Both the position numbers and the translations under genes were made by a program. Source: Haloplanus sp. HW8-1 (GTDB lineage Archaea; Halobacteriota; Halobacteria; Halobacteriales; Haloferacaceae). Taken from it: a stretch of 64,000 nt of DNA. Shown piece by piece: positions 51,163 through 60,784 of the stretch; within the stretch, counting starts at the first letter, position 1; each line of letters opens with the position of its first letter. The notes under the pieces are model-generated. The model was not told the origin of the DNA. It saw only the letters and a list, made by a program, of their open reading frames with translations, and made no database searches. Location: contig NZ_CP098518.1 of NCBI RefSeq assembly GCF_023703795.1, positions 3,410,001 to 3,474,000 of the forward strand, written 5' to 3'.

Positions 51163-51441
51163 TCAGTCCTCGTAGCGCCGCACCCGAAACTCGACGTAGT
51201 CACCGCCGTACGCGAGGTCGAGCGCGCCGAGCCACCAGTTCCACCGTGTCGCGAGCGACGTCCCCTCGGGCGCGTCGCCGAGTTCCGCGATCACCGTCTC
51301 GACGGTCACGGGCGTTCCCCGATCGGCGCGGAGACGCCCCGAGTCGGCCAGATCGCAGACCCCTCTGACCACCGCCCGTCGTTCGCCCGCGTCGGCGTCG
51401 AAGGCGTCGGCGAGCGCCGCGTCGAGACGCTCGGCGTCCAT
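51163..51441 (-). CDS. Small protein coupled to the matrixin-like gene
   Basis: 92 residues: MDAERLDAALADAFDADAGE, RRAVVRGVCDLADSGRL, then TRWNWWLGALDLAYGGDYVE and FRVRRYED. Its ATG shares a base with the matrixin stop (TGATG), so translation is coupled. I do not recognise a family. It may be an inhibitor, chaperone or maturation partner of the protease. Codon use is normal for the region. Confidence 0.65.
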   Translation of the reverse strand: MDAERLDAALADAFDADAGERRAVVRGVCDLADSGRLRADRGTPVTVETVIAELGDAPEGTSLATRWNWWLGALDLAYGGDYVEFRVRRYED

Positions 51442-52487
51442 CACTCCCACCACGCGCTCCGACGCTCGCGGTAGCCGGCGTCGCGGAACGGCGGCGGTTT
51501 CTCCCCGTCGGCCTCGGCGCCGAAGGCGTGTGCCAGCCAGTAGCCCACGTGCCACCCCACCGCGTCGGCGTCGAGTCCGACCAGCGTGATCTCGACTCGC
51601 GTGTACGTCTCGATGGCGCCGTCGCCGTCGGGGTCGGTGCCGTAGGTGCTGACACACGACCCGCTCGACGCTCGACAGTTCTCCGCCTCGCCGAACCGAA
51701 CGCGGATCTCGGCGTCGGACGCCCCCGTGCGGGAGAACGAGAGGTCGTCCGGCATTCCGGGGGCGTCGGCCTCGTAGTACGACAGCGTGTGGCCGACCTG
51801 CCGGTCGACCACGTCCGGGTTCGAGGCGTTCTCGGCGTCCACCCGGACGGTAAAGTCGCCGTCGGCCCACGGGAAGGCGCGCTCGGTCGCGTTCGGCTGT
51901 GGTTCGGTGTAGATAACCGACCGCGCCTGCATCACCGACCGCGGGGCGTCACCGTGGTCTAAGCCGAGCGTGTGTCCGAGTTCGTGTTTCGTCACGAGCG
52001 TCGTCGATCGATCCGAGAGTCCGGCTTTCACCCACACCGTCTCCGGCCGGTCGACCATCCGGGCGTCGGTGAGACGCGGCGCACATCCCACCGCGTCGGA
52101 CACCCCCTGACACTCCGGGAGTTGGTCGGTGACGGCGACGACGAGGTCCGGATTCCGCGCGTCCGATCGCACCTCGTATCGAACCTGGAACCCGAGGTAC
52201 GCGTCGTCGTTCTCCTCCCAGAACCGCGTCGCCTCGCGGACGACCGACTCGACGCCGCCGTCACGCTCGCCCGCGTCGCGAACCGCCACCACGATCGGCT
52301 CGTCCCCCCAGGGGTTCGCGCTCGGTGCGGCGGTCCCGACCCGCTCCGTCGGCGTCGCCGAGGGCGTCGCGCCCCCGCCCGCCGTCGGTCCAGCCGTGTC
52401 GGTCCCCGTCGCGGCCGACGGCTCGAACGGCGTCGTACAGCCCGCGAGAACCAACAGACAGACGATCACGAGCGTCCGGGCCGTCAT
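51441..52487 (-). CDS. Matrixin-like zinc metalloprotease lipoprotein
   Basis: 348 residues starting MTARTLVIVCLLVLAGCTTP (lipobox Cys17). The zinc motif is THELGHTLGLDHGD (HExxHxxGxxH), followed by a short Met-turn candidate RSVMQARS. Upstream, WVKAGLSDRSTTLV fits metzincins. It should act outside the cell, anchored by its lipid. The start was chosen at the Met that gives the signal peptide rather than 35 codons earlier. Confidence 0.85.
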   Translation of the reverse strand: MTARTLVIVCLLVLAGCTTPFEPSAATGTDTAGPTAGGGATPSATPTERVGTAAPSANPWGDEPIVVAVRDAGERDGGVESVVREATRFWEENDDAYLGFQVRYEVRSDARNPDLVVAVTDQLPECQGVSDAVGCAPRLTDARMVDRPETVWVKAGLSDRSTTLVTKHELGHTLGLDHGDAPRSVMQARSVIYTEPQPNATERAFPWADGDFTVRVDAENASNPDVVDRQVGHTLSYYEADAPGMPDDLSFSRTGASDAEIRVRFGEAENCRASSGSCVSTYGTDPDGDGAIETYTRVEITLVGLDADAVGWHVGYWLAHAFGAEADGEKPPPFRDAGYRERRSAWWE

Positions 52488-52566
52488 ACACCCTCTCCGT
52501 GGCGGGCGCTCAAAAACCGTTTCCCTCGGTGCCGACCGGGGCCGGAGCGGCGTCTCGGGGGCGCCC

Positions 52567-55500
52567 TCAGCGCCGGCGCATCGCCACGCCACCGGCCAGG
52601 AGAGCCACGAGCGCCGCCAGCGCCCCGAACCCGTTCCCGCTCCCCTCGGTCGGGTCGGGGCTCGCAGCCGCCCCGTCGGCCGGTTCCCCCGTCGCCGTCG
52701 GCGTGATCGCTCCGGTCGTCGCCGTCGGCGACCCGTCGGGCGTGCGGGTCGGCGTCGGCGTCGTTTCCGTCCCCGCCGTCGGTCGGGTCGCCCGATCCGC
52801 CGGCGCGATCACCGCGAAGGTGGAGAAGCCGGGTGTCTCGGCCGCGACGACGACCGTCTCGTCGTCGGTCGCGACGACTTCGGTGTCGAGGCGGTGGAGG
52901 TCGTTTCCGCCGTCGAACCGGACGACGCGTAGCGCCGACGGCTCGACGCCCGCGTCCTCGACCGCGATCCGGGGCACCGCGACTTCGACGGTCGCCGGCC
53001 GATCCGCCGCCTCGTCGGGCACCGACACGTCGACGGCCGCGACGGTTCGGCCGTTCGGCTCGGGGGCCGTGGCCGGCAGTCCGCCGACCGCCTCCAGGGA
53101 GACGGTGCCGCTCGTCGCCCGGTCGAACGCGACGGTGACCCGCCGTGCGGCCCCGTCGTACAGCCGCTGGGTCACGGAGCGCTCGCCGGCGAGGATGGCG
53201 CTCCCGACGCCGCTCCCGCCGCCGTCGCCCCCGTTCTCGCCGCCGGAGTCGGTGGCCGGATCGCCGATCACGAAGACGGAGAATCCGGGCGTCTCGAAGG
53301 TCAGCCGCACGCGACTTTCGGTCACGCTCTGCACCTGCGTCGCGAGCGGCTGGTAGCCGTTCCCGCCGCCCACGTACCGCCACACCTGCGTCTCGTTCGG
53401 GTCGACGACCGACTCCCGGTCGACGACGACGTCCACCGTCGCGTTCGCGTCGCTCGTCGATTCCGGGGCCGTGATCTCGACGTACGACGCCACGCGGTTC
53501 ACGTCCACGCCGTCGGCCTCCGTCGCGTTCGGAACGGCCGACGGCTTCGACGACAGATCGCTGACCGTCGCCGTGCCGCTCTGCCCTGCCGTGTACCCGA
53601 TGCTCGCGTTGATGACCTCCGTGCCGTTCACGTCCAGCGTCCCGGTCGAGGAGCCGTCGACGACGGTCCCGCCCTCGCCGCGTTCGGGATCGCCGAGGAC
53701 GACGACCGGTCCGAAGGTCGTGAGGTTGGCCGTGACGGTGTTGGCCGCCGAATCGAGCGTGCTCGCGGCCGTCGCGTACGATCCGGACGCCGAGTCGTAA
53801 CGGGCGAGTACGAGACTCGATTCCTGCAGCCCGAGCGTGTCGTTGGCGGTGTAGTCGACGGTCACGTCGGCGAACGCGCCGGCATCCAACCTGCTCAGTT
53901 CCCCGACAGTCCTCGCTCGCTTCCGCCCGTCACCCGGGGACGGCGACGCAACCGTCCCCTCGAAGGAGACGTTTTTCGCCTTGATGGCGTCGAACGTCGT
54001 CGCTCCCACGGCGACGTTCGAGGCGTCGAGCGGCGCCGGCGACACCTCGAAGGTGTCGGTGGTCGGCCGCACGTTCAGCTCCGGCCCGCCGTTCGCCGTC
54101 AGCGTCGTGTCGACGATCCGCGACCCGGTCTGGGGGCTGACGTTGATTCCGGCGTTCCCGTTGTCCCGTACCGTCGCATTGGCGATCAGGAGTCCTCTGG
54201 CGCTTCGGTCCTCGAGGTACACGCCGTCGCCCGAGTTGTTCGCGACCGTGGCGTTCCGTAGGGTCGCGTCGAACCCGTCGTTGACGATCCTGATCCCGTC
54301 GGCGTTGTTCCGGGCGACGACGTCGGTCAGGGTGGCGTTTCGATCCTTGACCCTGAACCCGATCTGACTGTTGTTCCGGGCGACGACGTCGGTGAGGGTC
54401 GCGTTCGGCTCTCGCACGTTGAATCCCTCGGGGCTCCCCGTCGCCGTCACGTTCCGTAGCGTGATGTTCCGTTCGTCCACCCTGACGCCGGACTCGGAGC
54501 CGTCGCCGTTGTTCGACGCACGGCTGTCCGTCAGAACTGTCCCCTTCGCGACCTTGATCCCCGAGTCACCGTTGTCGGCGGCGGTGACGTTCGAGAAGGC
54601 GTTGTCCCCACTCTGGTCGTGCAGGCCGTAGTGGAGGTTGTTCCGGACGCTCACGTCGTCGACGGTCACGTTGCTGGCGTCGACCGCCAAACCGGTACCG
54701 GTACCGCTACTCCCGTTCTGGGTCAGATTCCGGACGACGACGTTCGCCGCCTCGACTCCGACACCCGTATTCGCGTTGTTCCGGACCGTCACGTTCCGGA
54801 CAGTTGCGTTCTTCCCTCTCACCCCTATTCCCGGCTGCCAGTCGTGGTCCTGCGCGTTGTTCCGGACGACGCTGTCGACCAGCGACCCCCCTTCGCCGAG
54901 TCTGATTCCAGCATGACCGTTCCGAGTGATCGTCACGTCGTCGAACGTGTTGTTCACGTACCCCGTCGCGCTCACTCCGTAGTCGCTGTTGTTCGTAACG
55001 ACCGCGTCTCGAACTGTCGTGTTGGCCGCGCTGACCTCTATTCCGTCGCCGTTTCGCTTCGCGGTGACGTCGACGATGGTCGCGCCGTCGCTGCCGAACG
55101 TGGTTTTGAGTCCGTCCCAGTCGTTGCCGGTCGCGGTGAGATGGCGGACCGTTCCCGATATTTCGAGACGGACGCCGTGTTCCCCGTTGTCGACGGCGGT
55201 GACGTTCGACAGCAGGACGCCGTCGCCCTCGTTGGCGATGATCCCGTTCGCCGCGTTGTCCTCCACGGTCACGTTCCGGAGTGTCGCGTTCGTGCTGACG
55301 GACTCCGAGATCCCGACCTCGAACCCCTCGGTGCTGCTGTTCGTGACCGTGACGTTCTCGTAGGTGTTGTTCACGCCGGCTTCGAGGATTCCACTACCGC
55401 TGGTGGTGTTGTTCACCGTCACGTCCCGAATCGTGTGGTTCGCGCTGTCGATCTCGAGACCGGTGGACGAAGCCTGTCGGATCGTCACGTCCGCGACGGT

Positions 55501-56157
55501 CGAGCCGTTCGATATCCCCTGATAGAGGCCGACGCTCCCGCCCTCGACCGTCGTGTTCCGGATGGTCCCGTTGGCGAAGTCGATGCCGTGGTTGTTGCTG
55601 TCGATGACTTCGACGTTCCGGAGCGTCACGTCGGCGGCGCTCAGGCTGCCGATTCCGTCGCCTCCGGAGTCGACGACGGTGAGGTTCCGCACCGTCGCCC
55701 CGTCGACAGTCACGTTGACGGCGGGATATCCGAGTGAAACACCGCCACCGTCGAGTCGGCTGTACCCGCCGTCGAGCACGATTCCGGCCGTCGAATCGAC
55801 GTCGACGCTCCCGTTGAACGTCCCACCACCGACGACGACGGTGTCGTTCTCGGCCGTCGCGTTGTCCAGCGCGAACTGGATGGCCGTCGCGCTGTCGGTA
55901 TAGGAGACGTTGACGTCGGGCTTGGCCCCGGCGTAGGACGCGTTGATCGTCCCCGCGGCGGTGTCGACCCGATACGTCGCGTTCGCGACCCCGTTGCCGT
56001 CGGTTACCGAGACGGCGAGGGTCCCCGGATCGGCCGTCGGCGCCGGGTTACCGCCCGAACTGGCGGCGACGGGCCCGACGAACGTCCCGAGGCCACCCGT
56101 GACGAGCAACAGGGTCATCGCCGCCGCGGCCGGGCGTGTCCACGTCCCACCGGTCAT
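52567..56157 (-). CDS. Giant beta-helix surface protein with PGF-CTERM-like anchor
   Basis: 1196 residues. Signal peptide (AAMTLLLVTGGLGTFVGPVAA). Residues about 100-730 are a right-handed parallel beta helix of many PbH1 repeats built on NVTVRNNAxxGI-type units. Then come two PGF-pre-PGF-like beta domains (SSLVLARYDSASGSYAT; PGFSVFVIGD and PGFSTFAVIAP). A Thr-rich stalk leads to the C-terminal anchor SGNGFGALAALVALLAGGVA then MRRR. This is the archaeosortase A sorting layout, although the usual PGF is NGF here. Likely S-layer associated, binding or degrading polysaccharide. Confidence 0.85.
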   Translation of the reverse strand: MTGGTWTRPAAAAMTLLLVTGGLGTFVGPVAASSGGNPAPTADPGTLAVSVTDGNGVANATYRVDTAAGTINASYAGAKPDVNVSYTDSATAIQFALDNATAENDTVVVGGGTFNGSVDVDSTAGIVLDGGYSRLDGGGVSLGYPAVNVTVDGATVRNLTVVDSGGDGIGSLSAADVTLRNVEVIDSNNHGIDFANGTIRNTTVEGGSVGLYQGISNGSTVADVTIRQASSTGLEIDSANHTIRDVTVNNTTSGSGILEAGVNNTYENVTVTNSSTEGFEVGISESVSTNATLRNVTVEDNAANGIIANEGDGVLLSNVTAVDNGEHGVRLEISGTVRHLTATGNDWDGLKTTFGSDGATIVDVTAKRNGDGIEVSAANTTVRDAVVTNNSDYGVSATGYVNNTFDDVTITRNGHAGIRLGEGGSLVDSVVRNNAQDHDWQPGIGVRGKNATVRNVTVRNNANTGVGVEAANVVVRNLTQNGSSGTGTGLAVDASNVTVDDVSVRNNLHYGLHDQSGDNAFSNVTAADNGDSGIKVAKGTVLTDSRASNNGDGSESGVRVDERNITLRNVTATGSPEGFNVREPNATLTDVVARNNSQIGFRVKDRNATLTDVVARNNADGIRIVNDGFDATLRNATVANNSGDGVYLEDRSARGLLIANATVRDNGNAGINVSPQTGSRIVDTTLTANGGPELNVRPTTDTFEVSPAPLDASNVAVGATTFDAIKAKNVSFEGTVASPSPGDGRKRARTVGELSRLDAGAFADVTVDYTANDTLGLQESSLVLARYDSASGSYATAASTLDSAANTVTANLTTFGPVVVLGDPERGEGGTVVDGSSTGTLDVNGTEVINASIGYTAGQSGTATVSDLSSKPSAVPNATEADGVDVNRVASYVEITAPESTSDANATVDVVVDRESVVDPNETQVWRYVGGGNGYQPLATQVQSVTESRVRLTFETPGFSVFVIGDPATDSGGENGGDGGGSGVGSAILAGERSVTQRLYDGAARRVTVAFDRATSGTVSLEAVGGLPATAPEPNGRTVAAVDVSVPDEAADRPATVEVAVPRIAVEDAGVEPSALRVVRFDGGNDLHRLDTEVVATDDETVVVAAETPGFSTFAVIAPADRATRPTAGTETTPTPTRTPDGSPTATTGAITPTATGEPADGAAASPDPTEGSGNGFGALAALVALLAGGVAMRRR

Positions 56158-56445
56158 CGCGACGTATCCCTCGATACCTGCCGGTTCGGGGCCGTCCCGT
56201 GACCGGCGACCGAGCGGACCGGTGGCCGTCCTCTCGTTGGACCATCACTCTCCATCGAACGACAGTCACCCGTTCGCGTCCCCGACATATCCGTCGGACC
56301 ACAGGTCGAGACTGAAAAATCTGGTGAACGTGGCGCCGTCGGCCGAACCGCCGGCCCGGACGGTCCGACGAGGGCGCCCCAAAATCTCGGCACATGAGAA
56401 CACACCCCAAACTTTATTCGAATCACTCGACCATTCCCGGTGGCT
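56158..56445 (+). promoter_or_regulatory. Promoter gap of the antiporter gene
   Basis: CTTTATTC at about 56412-56419 is a TATA box 26-34 bases before the ATG at 56446 and makes a leaderless transcript likely. The remainder holds nothing recognised. Confidence 0.5.
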
Positions 56446-58197
56446 ATGGCAACGTCGTACGGAGTGCTCGCGCTGGCGCCACCGTTGCTGGCGATCGTCC
56501 TCGCGATGACGACCCGGCAGGTTCTGGTGTCGCTGTTCGCGGGCGTGTGGATCGGTGCACTGATCGTGGCGGGGTGGAACCCGATCGCGGCCACCGCGCT
56601 CACCATGGACTGGCTCGTGGAGGTCGTCCGATCGCCGTTCGACACGAAGTTTATCCTGCTGATCATGTTCATGGGGGCAGGGGCCGCGTTCATCTACCGT
56701 TCGGGCGGCATCCTGGCCCTGGAGCGGTGGATCGGTGATCGGGTGGACAGCGCACGGGACTCACAGATCCTCACCTGGCTCATCGGCGTGTTCATCTTCT
56801 TCGACTCCTACACCAGCACCGTCGTCACCGGGAACGCGACGCGGGAACTCTCCCAAGAGAACAAGTCCTCGCGGGAGATGCACGCATACGTCCTCGACTC
56901 GACGACCTCGCCGGTGACGACGTTCGGCCCCGTCTCGAACTGGATCGGGTTCCAGGTGTCGATGGTGATCGCCGGGTTCGAGGCCGTCGACGTCACCCTC
57001 TCCGAACTGGGCACGAGCGCCTTCGGCCTGTTCCTGCAGAGCATCCCGTGGAACATCTACTGCTTCATGGCCTTCTTCATGGTCGGACTCATCGCGATCA
57101 CCCAGCGCTTCTACGGGCCGATGCTCGACGCGGAGTGGCGCGCCCGCAAGACGGGACGGACGATCCGCGAGGACGCGACCCCGCTCTCCGACGTCTCACA
57201 GGACGTGGGCGAACCCAGCGAGAAGAACCCCTCGCTGCTGAACTTCTTCGCCCCGATCCTGGTGTTGCTCGTCGTCGGCCTCGTCTCGATGTGGTGGCTC
57301 GGCGGCGGCTACCAGCCCGGCGTCGACGTCGCGACCGCCTTCCAGGAGACCGACGTGGCGCTCGGTCTGCTGTACGGCGCCTTCGCGTTCATGCTGACCG
57401 GGTTCGTCGGCGCCCTCGGCCTCCGGACCATGGACCTCGAAGCCGCGAGCGACACGATCATCGACGGCTTCAAGACCATGAACATCGCCATCGCGATCAT
57501 CGTCCTCGCGTGGTCAATCGGCCTCGCCGCCGACCGCGTCGGGACGGCACAGTTCATCGTCGACATGATGGTCGGCAGCGGCGTCCCGGGGAGCTTCCTG
57601 CCGCTCATCATCTTCGTCGCCGCGATGTTCATCGCGTTCACGACGGGAACCTCCTGGGGGACGATGGGGATCCTGACGCCGATAGCGATCCCGCTGGGCT
57701 ACGAACTGGTCGGCCTCTCGATCCTCCCGGTGCTGATCGGCGTCCTGTTCGGCGGCGCCATCTGGGGCGACCACAGCTCGCCCATCAGCGACACGACGGT
57801 GATGTCGTCGATCTTCGCCGGCTCCGACCACATCGACCACGTCAACACGCAGATCCCGTTCGCGGCGACCGCCGCGGGCATCACCGTGATCGTTCTCCTC
57901 CTGTACGGCTTCGGGCTCCGGACGCCCTTTGTCGCCCTCCCGCTCGCGTTCGTCCTGACCGCCGTCGCCGTCGTCGCGCTCAACAAACTCGACGCGCGGC
58001 GCAAGGGGCTCCCGGAGGTGATGCCCGCCGCCGCGGCCATCGAATCCGGCGACGTCGACGTCGATGCGGTCGAGGCGGGGCGGACCGACGGCAACGACGG
58101 TAGCCACGACTACCTCTCGCTGGTACCGGTGCTGTCGGTCGTCGTCGTCGTCGCGTACCTCGCGCTCGTGTTCGCGTTCGCCACGCTCGGCGGCTAG
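56446..58197 (+). CDS. nhaC: NhaC-type sodium/proton antiporter
   Basis: 583 residues, about 12 membrane helices. Family motifs: VFIFFDSYTSTVVTGNATRE, DSTTSPVTTFGPVSNWIGFQ, AFTTGTSWGTMGILTPIAIP and GAIWGDHSSPISDTTVMSSI. NhaC carriers exchange Na+ for H+ (some exchange organic acids) and help keep cytoplasmic sodium low. The start was set at the ATG after the TATA box, two codons after a GTG. Followed, convergently, by msrA. Confidence 0.88.
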   Translation: MATSYGVLALAPPLLAIVLAMTTRQVLVSLFAGVWIGALIVAGWNPIAATALTMDWLVEVVRSPFDTKFILLIMFMGAGAAFIYRSGGILALERWIGDRVDSARDSQILTWLIGVFIFFDSYTSTVVTGNATRELSQENKSSREMHAYVLDSTTSPVTTFGPVSNWIGFQVSMVIAGFEAVDVTLSELGTSAFGLFLQSIPWNIYCFMAFFMVGLIAITQRFYGPMLDAEWRARKTGRTIREDATPLSDVSQDVGEPSEKNPSLLNFFAPILVLLVVGLVSMWWLGGGYQPGVDVATAFQETDVALGLLYGAFAFMLTGFVGALGLRTMDLEAASDTIIDGFKTMNIAIAIIVLAWSIGLAADRVGTAQFIVDMMVGSGVPGSFLPLIIFVAAMFIAFTTGTSWGTMGILTPIAIPLGYELVGLSILPVLIGVLFGGAIWGDHSSPISDTTVMSSIFAGSDHIDHVNTQIPFAATAAGITVIVLLLYGFGLRTPFVALPLAFVLTAVAVVALNKLDARRKGLPEVMPAAAAIESGDVDVDAVEAGRTDGNDGSHDYLSLVPVLSVVVVVAYLALVFAFATLGG

Positions 58198-58201
58198 GCG
58201 G

Positions 58202-58741
58202 CTACTCGCTCGCCACGCGGTCGCCGAACCGTTCCCGCACTTTTTTGAGTTTCGGCCGGATCTGTACCTGGCAGTACGCTCGCTGGGGGTTGTTCGCGTA
58301 GTAATCCTGGTGTTCGTCCTCGGCGGGATAGAACGTCTCCAGCGGTTCGACCTCGGTGACGATCGGATCGTCGTACGCGTCGGCCAGGCGGTCGATGGTC
58401 GCCTCGACGGCCGCACGCTGCTCGTCGTCGTGGTAGAAGACGGCCGAGCGGTACTGGGAGCCGACGTCCGGCCCCTGTCGGTCCTCAGTCGTCGGATCGT
58501 GGAGCGCGAAGAAGACTTCGAGTAACTCCTCGTAGCTCACGACGGCGGGGTCGTACTCGACCTGGACGGCCTCGGCGTGGCCGGTCGACCCCGAACAGAC
58601 CGCCTCGTACGTGGGATCGGGCGTGTCGCCGCCACAGTATCCGGAGGTGACGCCGTGGACGCCGGCCAGTTCCTGAAACGGCGCTTCGAGACACCAGAAA
58701 CAGCCCCCCGCGAGCGTCGCGGTTGCGCGGTCGTCGGTCAT
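58202..58741 (-). CDS. msrA: Peptide methionine sulfoxide reductase MsrA
   Basis: 179 residues. Active-site motif GGCFWCLEAPFQEL (Cys14) near the start, GYCGG, and HAEAVQVEYDP, with a C-terminal YCQVQIRPKLKKVRERF. Reduces methionine-S-sulfoxide in proteins using thioredoxin-like donors. Full length. The 5-base gap to the nhaC stop shows tight convergent packing. Confidence 0.95.
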   Translation of the reverse strand: MTDDRATATLAGGCFWCLEAPFQELAGVHGVTSGYCGGDTPDPTYEAVCSGSTGHAEAVQVEYDPAVVSYEELLEVFFALHDPTTEDRQGPDVGSQYRSAVFYHDDEQRAAVEATIDRLADAYDDPIVTEVEPLETFYPAEDEHQDYYANNPQRAYCQVQIRPKLKKVRERFGDRVASE

Positions 58742-58778
58742 GCTCCTCGTAGTCGCTCGACGCGTATGTACGCACCGC

Positions 58779-60059
58779 CTACAGGAGGTAGTCCTCGTCC
58801 GCGAACGCCTCGTCCTCGCCTTCGACCGCTAGCACGTCGAGGGCGGTAACGCGGGCGCCGACCCCGAGCAGGCCGGCCAGGCTTGGCTCGGTCCGCCCCT
58901 CGTCGCCGGAGATCAGTTCCTTGACGTAGAGGCCCCCTGCGCCGTGGATCTCGACCGTGGCGTGCCGGGGATCGTCGATCTCGCCCGTGGCGTCGTACAC
59001 CTCGCGGGTGCGGGTCAGGTTCGCTCGCCGGTGGTCGACCCGCTGGGGCGTGTACTGCTCGATCGTCGCCCCGTCGAGTTCTTCGAGCGCGGCGTCGAGG
59101 GCGTCGCCGTCGGCTGCCTCGTCGAACTCGACCGTCGCGCGGTAGGTCTTGCTCGCGTCGAGTCCCTTCACGCGCTCGACCATCTCGTAGGTCGCGAGAC
59201 GGAGCCCGGTCACCTCGACGGCGCCGTCGGCGAAGGCGTTGACGTCGGCCTCCAGGCGCTCGACGTCGACGTGTCGACGGCGCGGCTCTTTCACCTCGAC
59301 GACGAACGGCCGCCCGGTCCCGAGCATCCGGGCGTCCACGTCCTCGCGGCCGGCGCCGTGAAACAGCGCGTCGACGCCGTCCATCACGTCTTCGACGACG
59401 GGCGCGATCAGCCCCTCGACGCTCCGATCGTAGAGGTAGCCGGTCCCGCCACAGTGGTCGCAGGGCTCGCGCCCCTGCCGGCCGCTACCGTCGCACTCGC
59501 GGCAGGGCCACTCCGTCTGTGGAACGTCGCGTTCGAGTTTGCGGTATCGGCCGTAGACGAACGCGGAGTTGATCGTCGTCTCGACTCGGTCGTCGGCCAC
59601 GTCGAGGACGAACTGGACGTGCGGGCGCTGGAAGTCGACGTCGGCCTCGGTGCGACGACCGATTCGCTTGCCCACCTCGCGGTTGAACTCCATCTTGAAC
59701 GGCTCGCCCGCCTCCGGATCGGCACCGACCTCCGCCCGCAGCAGACGCTCGTTCTCCTCGATCAGCGGCGGCGTCCGGGTGCCGACCTGGTAGGTGTCGA
59801 ACTCGACGTCCGCGACGGCGTCGGCGGCGCGGGCCGCCCAGTCGTCGAACTCGTCACACCGACCCTCACACACCCAGCAGTCGGCGGTGTCGACGGGCTC
59901 GAAGTCGTCGTCGTCGTCGAGGGCGACGGCGACGCGCAGGGACCGGCCGCGTTCGGCGTTGGTCAACCCGAAGCTCCGGTCGGCGAAGACGCGTCCCAGG
60001 CACGCGTCACAGACCGGGCCGGTCGCCGCGAGTCGGCGCGCGTCGTCCAGGAGGCTCAT
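58779..60059 (-). CDS. pus10: tRNA pseudouridine synthase Pus10
   Basis: 426 residues. An N-terminal THUMP-like zinc domain (CDACLGRVF, CWVCEGRCDEF) and a CxxC pair in CRECDGSGRQGREPCDHCGG precede the catalytic half, where DARMLGTGRPFVVEVKEPRR holds the catalytic Asp. Archaeal Pus10 makes pseudouridine 54 and 55 in the T-loop of tRNAs. The start was chosen at MSLLDDARRL; the 20 residues before it are not conserved in style. Confidence 0.92.
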   Translation of the reverse strand: MSLLDDARRLAATGPVCDACLGRVFADRSFGLTNAERGRSLRVAVALDDDDDFEPVDTADCWVCEGRCDEFDDWAARAADAVADVEFDTYQVGTRTPPLIEENERLLRAEVGADPEAGEPFKMEFNREVGKRIGRRTEADVDFQRPHVQFVLDVADDRVETTINSAFVYGRYRKLERDVPQTEWPCRECDGSGRQGREPCDHCGGTGYLYDRSVEGLIAPVVEDVMDGVDALFHGAGREDVDARMLGTGRPFVVEVKEPRRRHVDVERLEADVNAFADGAVEVTGLRLATYEMVERVKGLDASKTYRATVEFDEAADGDALDAALEELDGATIEQYTPQRVDHRRANLTRTREVYDATGEIDDPRHATVEIHGAGGLYVKELISGDEGRTEPSLAGLLGVGARVTALDVLAVEGEDEAFADEDYLL

Positions 60060-60115
60060 ACCGCCGAACGGGGCGGCGCGCGTAATTAAGTTACCATTCG
60101 AAGGGCGTCGGCGAG

Positions 60116-60420
60116 TCACCAGCCCATATCGTCGGCGACGGGGCCTGCCGCGGCGAGACAGGCGGCGCCGGAGCGTCGGTCCAGAGGACGAGCGCCGCCC
60201 GCGCCAGCGTCGCCCGCGGCACGCTGGTCCGGACGGCGACGGACAGGACGTACGCCGCGAGGACGGCGCCGACCGCGTCGCCGACGACGGGTAGGAGGCC
60301 GATCAGCGGTTCGACGCCGACCGCCGGTCGGTGCCGGGGAGCCGGTCGAGTCGTCGAGATGGTGGCTCGGGCCGTTGGGCCGCCGGCGGTCGGCCGCAAC
60401 CGCCGGGACGGTGGTCACGG
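60116..60420 (-). pseudogene. Decayed DUF4112 membrane-protein gene
   Basis: One minus frame reads VGVEPLIGLLPVVGDAVGAV then LAAYVLSVAVRTSVPRATLA, the DUF4112 core. The matching upstream part (RRLDRLPGTDRR) lies in a second frame, and the downstream part turns into unrelated residues (LWTDAPAPPVSPRQ). At least two frame changes are needed, so the gene is dead or the sequence has errors. Confidence 0.5.
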
Positions 60421-60513
60421 CCGACCCGACGTGTGCGATGCCCGAAGCGTTCCGGGTCCAGGTCGGACGCGCCGTTCCCCGCCCTTTTTGCCCCGGAGCG
60501 CGACGCTCCGTCG

Positions 60514-60723
60514 ATGACCGACGACGATCCGACGGTGCCGATCATCTGTTCGGCCTGTGAGACGACGACCCGGGTACCGCTGTCGACGGTCGCCGACGCG
60601 GTCGCGCGGCACAACGAGAACGTCCACGACGGCGAGTCGATCGCGGAGGTCGACCCCGCTGTGACCGATCGCCTCGCCGACCTCGTCGCAGACGACATGG
60701 GCCTGCTCGACGACGGCGAGTGA
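60514..60723 (+). CDS. Small zinc-knuckle protein
   Basis: 69 residues: VPIICSACETTTRVPLSTVA with one C-x2-C, then ARHNENVHDGESIAEVDP and an acidic DRLADLVADDMGLLDD. Similar short proteins are widespread in haloarchaea and unstudied. ATG start with normal codon use; no operon partner is certain. Confidence 0.65.
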   Translation: MTDDDPTVPIICSACETTTRVPLSTVADAVARHNENVHDGESIAEVDPAVTDRLADLVADDMGLLDDGE

Positions 60724-60784
60724 CGACACGAACGTGTTCGGGGGAACCCTCGCCTCCGTCCACCCCGTTCGTCCGGACGGAACG

